Below, in pieces: positions 35,901 through 47,900 of a stretch of 64,000 bases of DNA. Position numbers and translations under genes: made by a program. Location: assembly GCA_947247005.1 (NCBI GenBank), contig OX365952.1, positions 48,588,722-48,652,721 on the forward strand, written 5' to 3'. The stretch's first letter is position 1, and the number at the start of each line of letters is the position of its first letter. The DNA comes from Spisula solida. Taxonomy: Eukaryota > Mollusca > Bivalvia > Venerida > Mactridae. Below the pieces are notes generated by a model. It saw only the letters and a program-made list of their open reading frames with translations. It did not search any database and was not told the origin of the DNA.

Positions 35901-38900
35901 CCCACTGGCGGCCATGTTTTTTGACGAATCAAGACAAAAATGTCCATTTTGTATGAGGGTCACCCAACAACTATTTCTGTAAAATTATTTTGAAATCTCG
36001 CGAGGGTTGATTTTTTATGATTTTTTAAAACATTTTCCTATCGGTTGCCATGGCAACCAGAGTTCATCGTGGAATGTAACTCTTTTAGCTATTTTAAGAA
36101 AGGACCACCCAAGGAACAATTTAACTAATTTATAATGAAATCCAACCAGTACTTTTAGAGGAGAAGATTTTTAAAGATTTTACTATAGATATATAGGGAA
36201 AAACAGCACCCATCCACTGGCGGCCATGTTTTCTGACGAATCAAGACAAAAATGTCCATTTTGTATGAGGGTCACCTAACAACTATATCTGTAAAATTAT
36301 TTTCAAATCTGGCAAGCGGTTGATTTTTATGATTTTTTAAATGATTTTCCTATTGGTTGCCATGGCAACCAGAGTTCTGCGTGGAATGTAACTCTTTTAG
36401 CTATTTTAAGAAAAGATCACCAAAGGAACAATTTAACCAATTTATAATGAAATCCAACTAGTACTTTTAGAGGAGAAGATTTTTAAAGATTTTACTATAG
36501 ATATATAGGGAAAACAGCGCCCCACCCACTGGCGGTCATGTTTTTTGACGAATCAAGACAAAAATGTCAATTTTGTAAGAGAGTCACCCAACAACTATTT
36601 CTATAAAATTATTTTGAAATCTGGCCAGCGGTTGATTTTTTATGATTTTTTCTAAGATTTTCCTATCGGTTGCCATGGCAACCAGAGTTATTAATAGATT
36701 AGAATTCTTTTAGCTATGTTTAGAAAGGACCTATCAAGGAACATTCCTGTGCAGTTTGGTTGAAATTGGTCAAGTGGTTCAGGAGAAGAAGTCGTTTGAA
36801 TGAATTGTTGACGCACGCACGCACGCACGACGGATGACGGACGAAGAGTGATCACAATAGCTCACCTTGTCACTATGTGACAGGTGAGCTAAAAATCAAG
36901 AAATGTTAAAAGTGGCTTTTAAATTTCGAGAAAGGCTATGAAGATATTTGGTGGTTTGGTCTATCTGCTGGACAAGAGCATAAATTAAACAATTTTCAAT
37001 GTGTTTTGTTATTTTTAAATCAAATACATTTAATTTATTATACTAATGGCATCCTGCCCATATACAAAATATATACACACACTTTTAGATGGTTATTTAC
37101 CAAATAACAAACACATTTACTGTAATATGTAGCAATTGTACAATATATTATCCAAAACAAATTAAAAAATACGAAGCTAAATTCTTATTTTGGTTATTTC
37201 AAGATGAATTTATATCAAATCAATTATTCTTGTTTTACATCTGCTTGGTTAAATGACCGTGGTCTTCATTAAGTATGACAAAGTAACGAATATCTATTTA
37301 TATGGTATATTGCATGAAAGGCGAGAATAACTCGTAAAACAATCACCTTCTAATGGCATGTTGGTATAATGTCTGAGCTCGGCAATATTTCTTTCTACCG
37401 TTGATAGAATTCTGACATCTAAACACGCCATCACTCTTAGAATATAGTCAACAGCCTCATCTTCCGTCCTGGATTTACCAACACCAATAGAGGCTGTCAA
37501 ACCAACTACCTGTACAACAAGATAAAAAAAATCTGAAAAACGTTCTTTCGGGAACTGAATCGGAATTATCTAACAATAAATGACAGTTAAAATAAATAGG
37601 AATTTATAAATAATCCCCATATATGACACCAATATCCGATTTCATACTAGGAAAAAATGTATTGTCTCCAAATAAGGAAACCTAATGGACCGAAGTACCA
37701 AATATTTTCCATGAACATCAAATGTAAATTTCAGGCAATGTAATATAATGAAACTATTCATAATTTAATTATAGGAAAACTACATTTAATGAAAACTGTC
37801 TTTCAAAAGAACACTCATTTGTTTGAATATGTTGCAGTGATTTGATGTAGTGATCTCTCAGCTATTTTGATAAATATGTCGATTTCCTTATATGTACTGG
37901 TAGAAACTTATTTTATGAGTCGTTTTATCTGCATTATGAAGCAGCCAACAAAACAGGTACCATGGTAACCAGACATAAACAAACCTGTGGTAATCCAACT
38001 ACATTTTGCGACTTTTCTACAATATATGATCTCATCAATCTGTTGTAAGGTTCGTCACCACGTGTGTGATGACACTCGTCAAGTATCAGAAGTGAGAATT
38101 CAGACAACGATTTCACTGCCTTTACGTGAAGATTGTTCACGAGGATTTGCGGTGTAAAACAGATAATATCGTTCATGTCCATAAACATGTTTAACTGTTT
38201 CGAATCCTTATCATCTCCAGTTATCACCTTTGTCTTGAAATAGAAAACAAATATTATAGTGTATCCAAATATTTTAGGCCTTTTTGACACCTGAAATTGT
38301 GTAATTTCATTTCATATAAAACCTTATCGTTACATTTTAATTGAAATATGCGAAATATTACAGCATCCCAAGACAACAACGCTGAAATTAGAATGTCTTA
38401 ATCATGATCGATACGACCCATACAACAGCGTACATATATATGAAATCAGATGCTTTGCATGAACAAGTCTCGGCAGGAGATGGAAAACAAATTCATCTTA
38501 ACAAGGACATTGTATACACAAGAAAAATGATCGTGACTCCAAGTACATTAACAGAAGTAATCATTACACAGTTAGCTAAATGAACACTCATAGAACGGTG
38601 CAAAAAGTGGAGAAAATCATGTTTGAAATACAATGTATACAATGTAAGTAGTCACCTACCTTTTGCATTGGTAAATAACGTTTGAATCTATCACTTTGTT
38701 TCTTCAATAACATACTTGTTCTAGCCATGAATGCAACTTTCCTCGTAACTGCTAAATAAAGAGACAACTCAACAAATACCTATTTGTGTCATTCAAAAAA
38801 AGTGTTTGGATTGCATGATAGCAAATTATACCATATTAAATAGTTTCTTAAACACAAACTGCTACAGGAACAACTAAAGCCAGATCAATGATAATATTTA

Positions 38901-41900
38901 TCTCCTGACAAATCATAACTTGGAATTCACTTGCCATTATGCAATTTGCCGATTAGTAACTTAATATTTTTACCGTTAGTAGCTTCTTCAAAATGTTTCT
39001 TTATAATTTCAAGAGCCACCCAAGTCTTCCCCGTCCCTGCTTCTGAACATATGATAGTGTTCCTTCCCATAATTGCATATTGAACTAATTCAGTTTGGAA
39101 TGATCGTAGCGTGTACTCATTATCTACAACTGAAAAGAAAAGCAATGTAACGTCAAAATGATTTGTATGTAATGAGAACAAAGGTCATATTTTTTTATTA
39201 AATTTTAAGTAATTTGATATCATATAGTACTATTACGATTTTTTATTTCAAATACTTCATGTAAAATTAACCTCTGTCGTTGCTATTCCTGAATTCCTGA
39301 AAAGTACCCATATCGAGAAAACCAGGGATGAGTGGTTAAAAACAGTAGTTACGTTGCGTTAAAAGCAAACATCAATGAGTTTGGTATGTTTTAGTCAAAA
39401 CGAAATTTAACTCTAAAATGGTATGCACTTATGAAAGGTGTACGTCCAAAATTTATCAAATTCTGAATTCTAAAATGAGTCTACATGTTACGTCAAATAT
39501 TGTTTGAAGGTCAAAACGTAGGCGGGATTGGTTAGTTTGAAAGGTAGGTAAGTTTGTAATTTGATGTTAGAGTTAGCTCAAATTTTCTAAAATTGTTCAT
39601 AAAAGTATTTTCCGTATATTGATATATTTCATGAGTTTCACAATTTTATCACTAAGCCTGGTTTTCCTGGAGAACGGCTCATAAACATGTACATTAACAC
39701 AGCTCTTGTTTTAAGTCTATGCATAATAAATAGAAATTAATATTGTACACTATTAAACAGAATTGCAACTACATGAACGAGTGTAAGTATCATTGTGAAA
39801 ATACCCGTTTTAACATAATCATATACATGATATTTCCTACAACTTATATATATTTACAAACGAAGTATTGTGTAAAAATATTAACCATTCTACATTACTT
39901 AAAAATTATACATAATCACCGCTACGGAGCGTTCCAAATAATGTTGTAACGTCATGACGTCAAACATTCTTATCATTATTTTCAAAATGCTGTCCTCGAC
40001 ATGCTACGCATTTACGATATCGCTATATAATAATCTAATTATCATAAATATATCATAAATCTATCAGTATCATAGACATGGATATATTTTCAGTAGTTCT
40101 CTGTGAGTGTTTATAATCCCCGGAACGTTTCTCACATATTTTCCCTTCCATACGGTGAAAGACGGCGAATTCCGTTAGAATCAATTCTGGACTACATAGA
40201 TTGTAATCGATCAATTTCAATCCAACCAAAACGCAACCACCATCCATGCCTTAACTATAGGTGTTATTGATGCTTCTCAGAACATCTAGGCATTTGAAAT
40301 GATTTCAAATGTATGTGTAGATGTGTATATTGGCTTCTTGTCGTACGTCATAGCCGTGAGATGCTCCAAACGGTTTGACATCGACGTCTCTGACAGTGAG
40401 GGTCGAACCTTTGGTGCGAAGTGTTCTGTTAAATAATATTATTATTTAACCAGATACATGTATTGCTTTTAGATTTAAGGACAAACATCACGAATAATAT
40501 ATTTTAAGTCATGAGTAATTTTAGGTTAGTGATGCTATTAACAAAAGAGATACGGTGATTGAATGATGATGAACGTAATAACTATAGACTGCTCCGAAGT
40601 TCGCTACAGGCGTTACATCAGCAACGATAACTTACGCATATGTTAACTCTGTTATATCAATTTGCCATATTCAAATTCATTACATGCCTAGGTATGAACT
40701 TTAAAATTGTATTCAATCTATACATAGTTTTTAGGAACTGTCCTAAAACTTTGCGGATGATACTCGTACACATTGTATCCATTATTTGTATATTGTGAAA
40801 TACATTTGAATGATTTTTACTGGGGGATCCACAGTTTTCGAATTACATACGATCTCTGAAATCACTACGATTTTAACTATGTAATTTCTCCACAACCAAT
40901 TCATCCGAGCAAGAAACAAGTGCCAGCAAATTGAAACAAATACTGTATAGCGGGTATATTTCACGGGGTCCATTATTCGCGTTTTCTGGGTCCTTTTGAA
41001 TTCACGGTGTCTTGATTTCGCGCTAACGACCTCGACCGCGAATTTTAAACCTAGTTGGTAAACATTAAATGGGAGGTCAATCTTACATTAGTTACACCTT
41101 GGAAAATAAAAAAAAACAACAGAAATTGATTGCTGATTGCAATATGATGATTTATAAACGATTTACGGGATTTGCAAATTACATGGTTAGCTTATTTATT
41201 TTATTCATAAATCACTTGTTGCGTTTTGACTGTTATTTTGCACGGTTTGTTCGATGGCAGAGTTGATTATCATTGAACAAACCATTCACAAACAAATACT
41301 TTTTCGGCTAACATTTACACGTTTTGCAAACAAAATAATTAAATTTAACAAGTTTGACGCACTTGCTTATAACAGAACAGAACAGAACAGAACATACATT
41401 TATTAAGACTTGTAACAAGTACATTGTCTACAAACACTGATATATATACATAAATATATAATACAAAATACACGTGATAAATGGGTTAGTAACGGAGAGA
41501 AAAAGCATCAATAACGTTAGTAACATTTAAAGTTTTTTTTGTTTTTTTTTATCCTACAAATATACTTCACACATTCTATGAACATACAGATATACTTCAC
41601 ACATTCCATGAACATACAGATATACTTCACACATTCCATGAACATACAAATATACTTCACACATTCCATGAACATACAAATATACTTCACACATTCCATG
41701 AACATACATATATACTTCACACATTCCATGAACATACATATATACTTCACACATGCTATGAACATACAGATATACTTCACACATTCCATGGACATACAGA
41801 TATACTTTACACATTCCATGAGCATACATATATACTTCACACATTCCATGAACATACAGACACACTTCACACATTCCATGAGCATACAGATATACTTCAT

Positions 41901-44900
41901 ACCTTCCATGCACATACATAAATACTTCACACATTTCATTAACAATATATAATGGTGTTTAGGCAATAATATAACTAACACCTTAGAACATGTATTTATA
42001 GATGTATTAGTATGTCAAATTTTGTATATTTTTGGGCAATAAAATATTATTAAACTAAACTAAACACCTTATGACGTTCAGAAAACATGATGCACTTGTG
42101 ATATTTGGTGCAAAGAGTTAACACACGTTTTACAAAGATCTAATTTCGAATTATATTTTGTAATTCATTATAAGTCGTAGTCTTATTGCCATATTTTGCT
42201 AAACCGACGAACTTCTTGCAACTTTGTTGTTCCTTCACATGTTTTTGATGATGCATGGTCTCCCTTTGTATATTTACGAGGTGAATATTTCGCTGTGTTT
42301 AGATTTCGCGCTATCAATGCTGACCGCGAATATAGCGAAAATTAAACCCCTGTGAAATATACCCGCTATACAGTATTGTAATTTTGAACCATTTGTAAGA
42401 AAATGTGTTTACAACAATTGAATTATCTTTTATTTGTTTGTATTGTGTGAACTTTTTGGAAGTTGTTTTCGATGAATAAATGTATTTTGCAAATAAATAA
42501 ATTCCTACGCGTTGTAAAATGACTAATGATTTTTGAGGGACGATAAAATGTCACTGTTAAAAGTAACCCGTTGAGCAGACGAACTTCACACACTTTATGG
42601 TTTTAACATTAATATTACAGTTTAGCAAGAAACTCGAAATCTCGTGTGTGCTTTTTTTAATTACTCACAATATTTTGCATTTGTTGATAGTATTGATCCA
42701 CGTTTCTTCCATTAACTTACCAGATATCTTCAGCTGAATATTTTGGGTCTACCGTTAGAACTACCCTTTTCCCAGCGCTGTTATATATTTTTCCCCGCCG
42801 AAAGTCGAGACCATATCATTTGTGTTTAATCCCCAACGGATTCGTTTGCGCTATTCGTACTATATCCAGTTCGTATGCAGGTAGAGTTATCGAAAAAGGA
42901 CTATTGTGTAGTTTTCAGTTACTAGTAATAGGTTTTTTTTATTTTCTTGCGCCCATGGTCGACGTTTTATCCATTAAACTATAATAGATTATCAGCATAA
43001 AATTTGCGTCTGTCGTTACCACAACTCTTTTCCGAGTGATGAGTTGCGTATACAATTTTCCTACCGAAAGTCGAGACCAGGCCCCGATCTCCCGAAGCAT
43101 CTCAATCTGAGCAAAAAGAATTGTTATTCTGATATTTGTACAGTAAAATTTCATCTCTAAATTCGAATCTGATTTTAGCAAATCTCAATTTGAGTAGATA
43201 TTTCTACTTGAGATGCTTCGCGAGATCGGGGCCATAACGTGTATTTGTGTTTCGACCCAGCTGAAGAATTGTGGAATTAAAACTGTTTATTGTTTTTAGA
43301 CGCTAATCCTTTTCATTTTCTTGCGCCCATTCATCCCCTATCCGATTTCCTATATTATTTAGGTTTACTACTAAGTAATTAGCGCGAAAACGTTTTAACA
43401 ATTTTCTATTTATTAAACGAGTCTGACCTGCAATAATGTATACAATGACTGGTATGTCTTGATGTCCACAGGCACATTCAATGTTTGATAATTAATTTAA
43501 CGAGCATATCTTATAAAGTTATGTAAGTGAAAAACGGAAAAAACGGGGAATGAACTCACAATGTGGTATATAACTTAGGGCTACAGTAGGTGTATTGCCT
43601 TCATGAGCTCTGTTATTGTGATGGGTCCGTTGTGGTGTGATTTAATTGATTCAGCTGCTATCGCGTCTCTCAGACCTTTTGACAATTTTTACTTTTTTAA
43701 AAAATTATTACCATTAAGGATAAAACCCTATATTACCAAGAATTGTGAGTTCCCCAAGTAAGAGTACTTCAGTACTTTGATTGTCGTTGTCGATACACAG
43801 GCAGTTTCAACATTAAAAAATTATAAATTATAAATATGACCACACACTATTTCATAACAGTAATGAGCAGGTATGTTAATATGTATACGTACAATCTTCC
43901 TCACAATCAGATGCCATGGTGTTAACATCACCGAAACGTTCATCATCATTCTCGCCAACTTCTGTCAATACATACGGTATTATATTTCAATAAGCAATAA
44001 ACTCAATCACATATATTAAGATGGAATATAAATAGATATTACATATACACTAGTTTAGAAATACAATACAAATTTAACCCAGTGGGCTAGTTTTTAATCT
44101 AAAATGACCCAGTTTTAAACTAGGCCTATTCATCACGATTCCTCCCGATTTCACCAAGCTTCTCCTAGACCTCAAGGATCCTGTTCCCGATGCCTCCCAA
44201 GGTCAAAAATTTCCATCTGATTACATAGTCGAGGCAGAAAATGCTAAGTGGGACCTAGGCTTTAAGTAGTGTATTAATCCAATGATTTGACATAACTTAC
44301 AAAAACATAATGCCTATCAGCGTTTGTCTGTCTAGCTTTCTATCAAATACACCTTTCGATAAAGATGTATACAAAGTTACAAAGTTTAGAATATAACCTA
44401 CATTTTGAGCCAATAAAACGCCGAATTTCGGCGGTTAAATGAAAATTCTAACATAGCACGTTGAGATTTGCCTTCTTTGCGTATATTGAGCTTACCATAT
44501 TTTATTACCGCGATAAAATATAGCTGATTGATGACGTCACGTTTGACGTCATATAGAATGACAAATGACGTAACGTTGACGGTAACGTTCCTAGGAAAGA
44601 AAGTAGTTTGACGTCAACCTGTCGTGTTATGCTATAAATGGTAAAGCATTGGCGATGTTAGAATCGAAATAATAAATAGGAGTTGTGCTTTGTTGTGTTA
44701 TAAAATATAGGCACTCGTTTGAATGCGTACATTAAATCACTCGTGCTACACACTCGTGATTTAATTACTACGCATCCAAACACGTGCCTATATTTTATTA
44801 CTCAACAAAACATAGCTACGTATTCATTATTTCTTAATTTGATCATCAAAATCTTGCACTAAACAGAAGACTCACCAGTAAGAACATATTACATGTAAGC

Positions 44901-47900
44901 AAATGTTTAATAATTAAAAAAGACTCGCCTCACATTGCTCACCCCGCCCTTTTGAATCATTTAACATTTACTTTATATGTTCTAACTATTACATAAGAAA
45001 TTTCGTTTTTATTCTCATTCAGTGATACAGTTGCCTGTGTTTATCCTATTATAAAAGATGTGGGACAAAAAAGGTTTTATTCTTACCTTTCGGTAACTCC
45101 TCAAGTTCTTTCATATCGGTGTTCAATTGATCAACATCAATGGTTGCATGTAACTCAACTCGTTCACCGACATATCTAGACAATGCTTCTGACAAACTGT
45201 TCAAAGAATTGTTAGATGATCCATTCCCAAAGAAGTCAAATGCATTCCTTACACCTTCTGCACCACTACATTGTAGTGTAAGCACGACTGATTTGGCGTG
45301 AGCATCTTTTTCTAGAAAAAAGAAAGTTTATCAGATTAATCAATATAACTCGTCATGGTTTATCACATCAATTTAATCAACAAGATGTGGCCCAATTTAA
45401 TATTGTTTTATTTACAGCGTGGGACTGGATTGATCCAATTAATGACATTCGGTCAATGTATCACGTTGCACAATTACGTGGTCCATGGCGCCCCACGTTG
45501 GTATCGCGCTTAGAAAATTTCTATAAACAAAGCGTTGAGTCAAATGAGACAATGAGTCAAAAGTATTTTGTTAAGCATATTACTGAAGTATATTTTGTAT
45601 GTTGCAAGTCCTTATATCAATGCGTACTCCGAACAGCCAAGCAACTGTCTGTGTCTGCTTTAAATCTTCCCTTCCAAGTCACATACCATCTTTCTCTATA
45701 TAGTTGGTTATCATAATTGGTGTGAGTTCATATGTGTTATCAACAATAGAAGAAACAACTAAAACAGTGTATGAGTGAACATGTCATTTAATTTTTTAAA
45801 TGACAAATTTAGCAAAAAATAAAACACATACAATTAAATTGCCTTTAGTTTGACTTGTACATGGTTTTGAGTATTTGGTACATTTTGGTGCTATACACTT
45901 CAAATGAATATGGCTGAACTTCGGTGTATTTCTACTGTATAAAATGTTGCTGACGCCGACACTAGAAAGACGGATAGGTCACCTCAAGTTATACTTATTC
46001 GGAAGTTCAACTAACCATAATCATTCAAAACGTAGAAATAATAATCCTAGATACGAGAAATTCTACCTACATAAGTGGGGTACTATGCGACCAGGGATAC
46101 ATGACAAAGACGTCATCTTGTGTTTACAACCTAGTGTTCATCTTATATTGTATTATAGATTATTATTATTATTTCTCCATTTATAATTTGCACGAATACA
46201 TAGCCAAGAGGATACAGCCTTTCACTTCGTAATAAAAGGTCAACAGCTCGGAACCTACCACTCTACACAAATTGCCACAAACACGTTTTTAATTATTGAA
46301 ATGAAACTTTGAACAATAGTAAGAAATGAACCCACATTTTTCTATAAACATGTTTTACAGATTATATGAATATCAATAGCTCAATGATAATAAGACAAAT
46401 AAACGTGATTGACCAAGTCATTATTTTATCAAATGTTAGTTAAATGTGTTACTTATATTATACAAAATGAACATGAAAATACCTCGCCTACTACAAGTTT
46501 CGAACTAGTATCGTCTGTGTGGCAAGCAGCCAACACATCCACTTGACCATATCTTGCTTGGAATAACTTTATAGGTTTGGATATAATTCTATATATTATG
46601 GGTATAAATTCATGGTGTTCCATACTTAGTTTAAGACAAAATGACGTCACTGTCAATAATTGTCGATCGGATAGAATGTGAATAATGTGTTATAAAGTGA
46701 CAACTACCTATTTGTTTCAACGCCGAGTACATAGTTTCAATAACTATGTTCATGGTTAACTTTACTGGACTCTCAACATATTTACTGAGAGCTTTCTCGA
46801 CTTCTGCTAGTCTCGTCTCGTGAATTCTGTTGGCGAAGTATACAGTTATTTTCTTCAAAGCTGATATTGTTGGACACCTGTTGTGCAAGAAATAAGCTAC
46901 TATAATGTTAATATGTTAACATATAGAAGACAGCTGAACAATGTAAAGGAGTGAGAATTTAATGCATTTATTTCATATTATTTTAACTAAACCCTGATAT
47001 AAAATTTAAAATGCAAACTATAAACAGAAATTACCAAATCTAGATGTATTGGCGATGAAAGTTTATGAAATATATACTGCAGAGTTACAGATAAGCTGCG
47101 TATTGGGGTAATTACCCAATTGATTTTCTTAAAAACCCAATTGATATTGAGAGGAGGGAGTAAGAAAAAGCAAAGACAATCTGAAATACCCAAATAGAAA
47201 AGGGTGTTATAGTGAAAAATAGTACATAAACGCTTTTTTACCCTTTCAGTTTTATTCAATACCCAATTAAAAATTGTCAAAACCCAATCAAAATTGAAAC
47301 TCGGGGGTAAAATACTCAATTGACTAAAACCTTATCTGTAGCTCTGTATACTGTATATATTTTATAAAAATACCCACTCAATCAAACAAACGTTTAATTA
47401 GTGGTTCTGCCATCTCAAACATATCAAAGACATGTCTGTTTCAATTGCCCTAGTTGGACAGACTTGTGACTGCCTTGGTGCTTTGAATATGGTCTCTTTG
47501 TGGACAGTCCTTTCACTTTCTTGTTCTCAATTGTTTCTGTTGAGTACTGCCTTTTCTTATCAATTTATTACTGTGGAGAGTGGCAATAGACACTGATGTC
47601 AAACATGCTAAGGTGCACCCAACAACACACTTGGAACAAAAGCTACATTACTGCGACAATCATTCAATGTATGATAAGTCAAACACTTAGACTGTCTTCG
47701 TTAGCCCTACCACCACTGCTATTAAATTTAAATAGATGTACGAAATCAAAATATAATAATTACTTTACCTGAGAGTCATCACTTAGACTGTCTTCGTTAG
47801 CCCTACAACCACTGCTATTAAATTTAAATAGATTTACGAAATCAAAATATAATAATTACTTTACCTGAGAGTCATCAAAATTGAACCTTCTTCTACTTTT

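Larger units (their letters stand above)
40943..42373. mobile_element. TA-flanked MITE, copy 2, carrying an insertion (RLR intron 10)
   Basis: TA at 40941-40942 and 42374-42375. Same inverted ends as copy 1. Outside the insertion at 41374-41975 it differs from copy 1 at only a handful of positions (for example one base in the A-run, C/T near the right end), so both copies moved recently. Confidence 0.9.

Noticed and set aside
41556..41940. CRISPR-like regular array
   Set aside because: Units are contiguous with no unique spacers, in a eukaryotic intron; it is a minisatellite. The same applies to the arrays at 4596, 10385 and 11426.
41517..41981. Frames of 126-154 codons on both strands over the 30-bp array
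   Set aside because: A 30-bp period keeps every stop-free frame open. No evidence of a gene.
45387..45716. A 109-codon plus-strand frame inside RLR intron 9
   Set aside because: No recognisable domain, no supporting context, opposite strand within an intron.
46987..47319. A 110-codon frame with repeated NWV words
   Set aside because: It lies inside the small inverted-repeat element at 47071-47358; the repetition comes from ACCCAATT words in the DNA.
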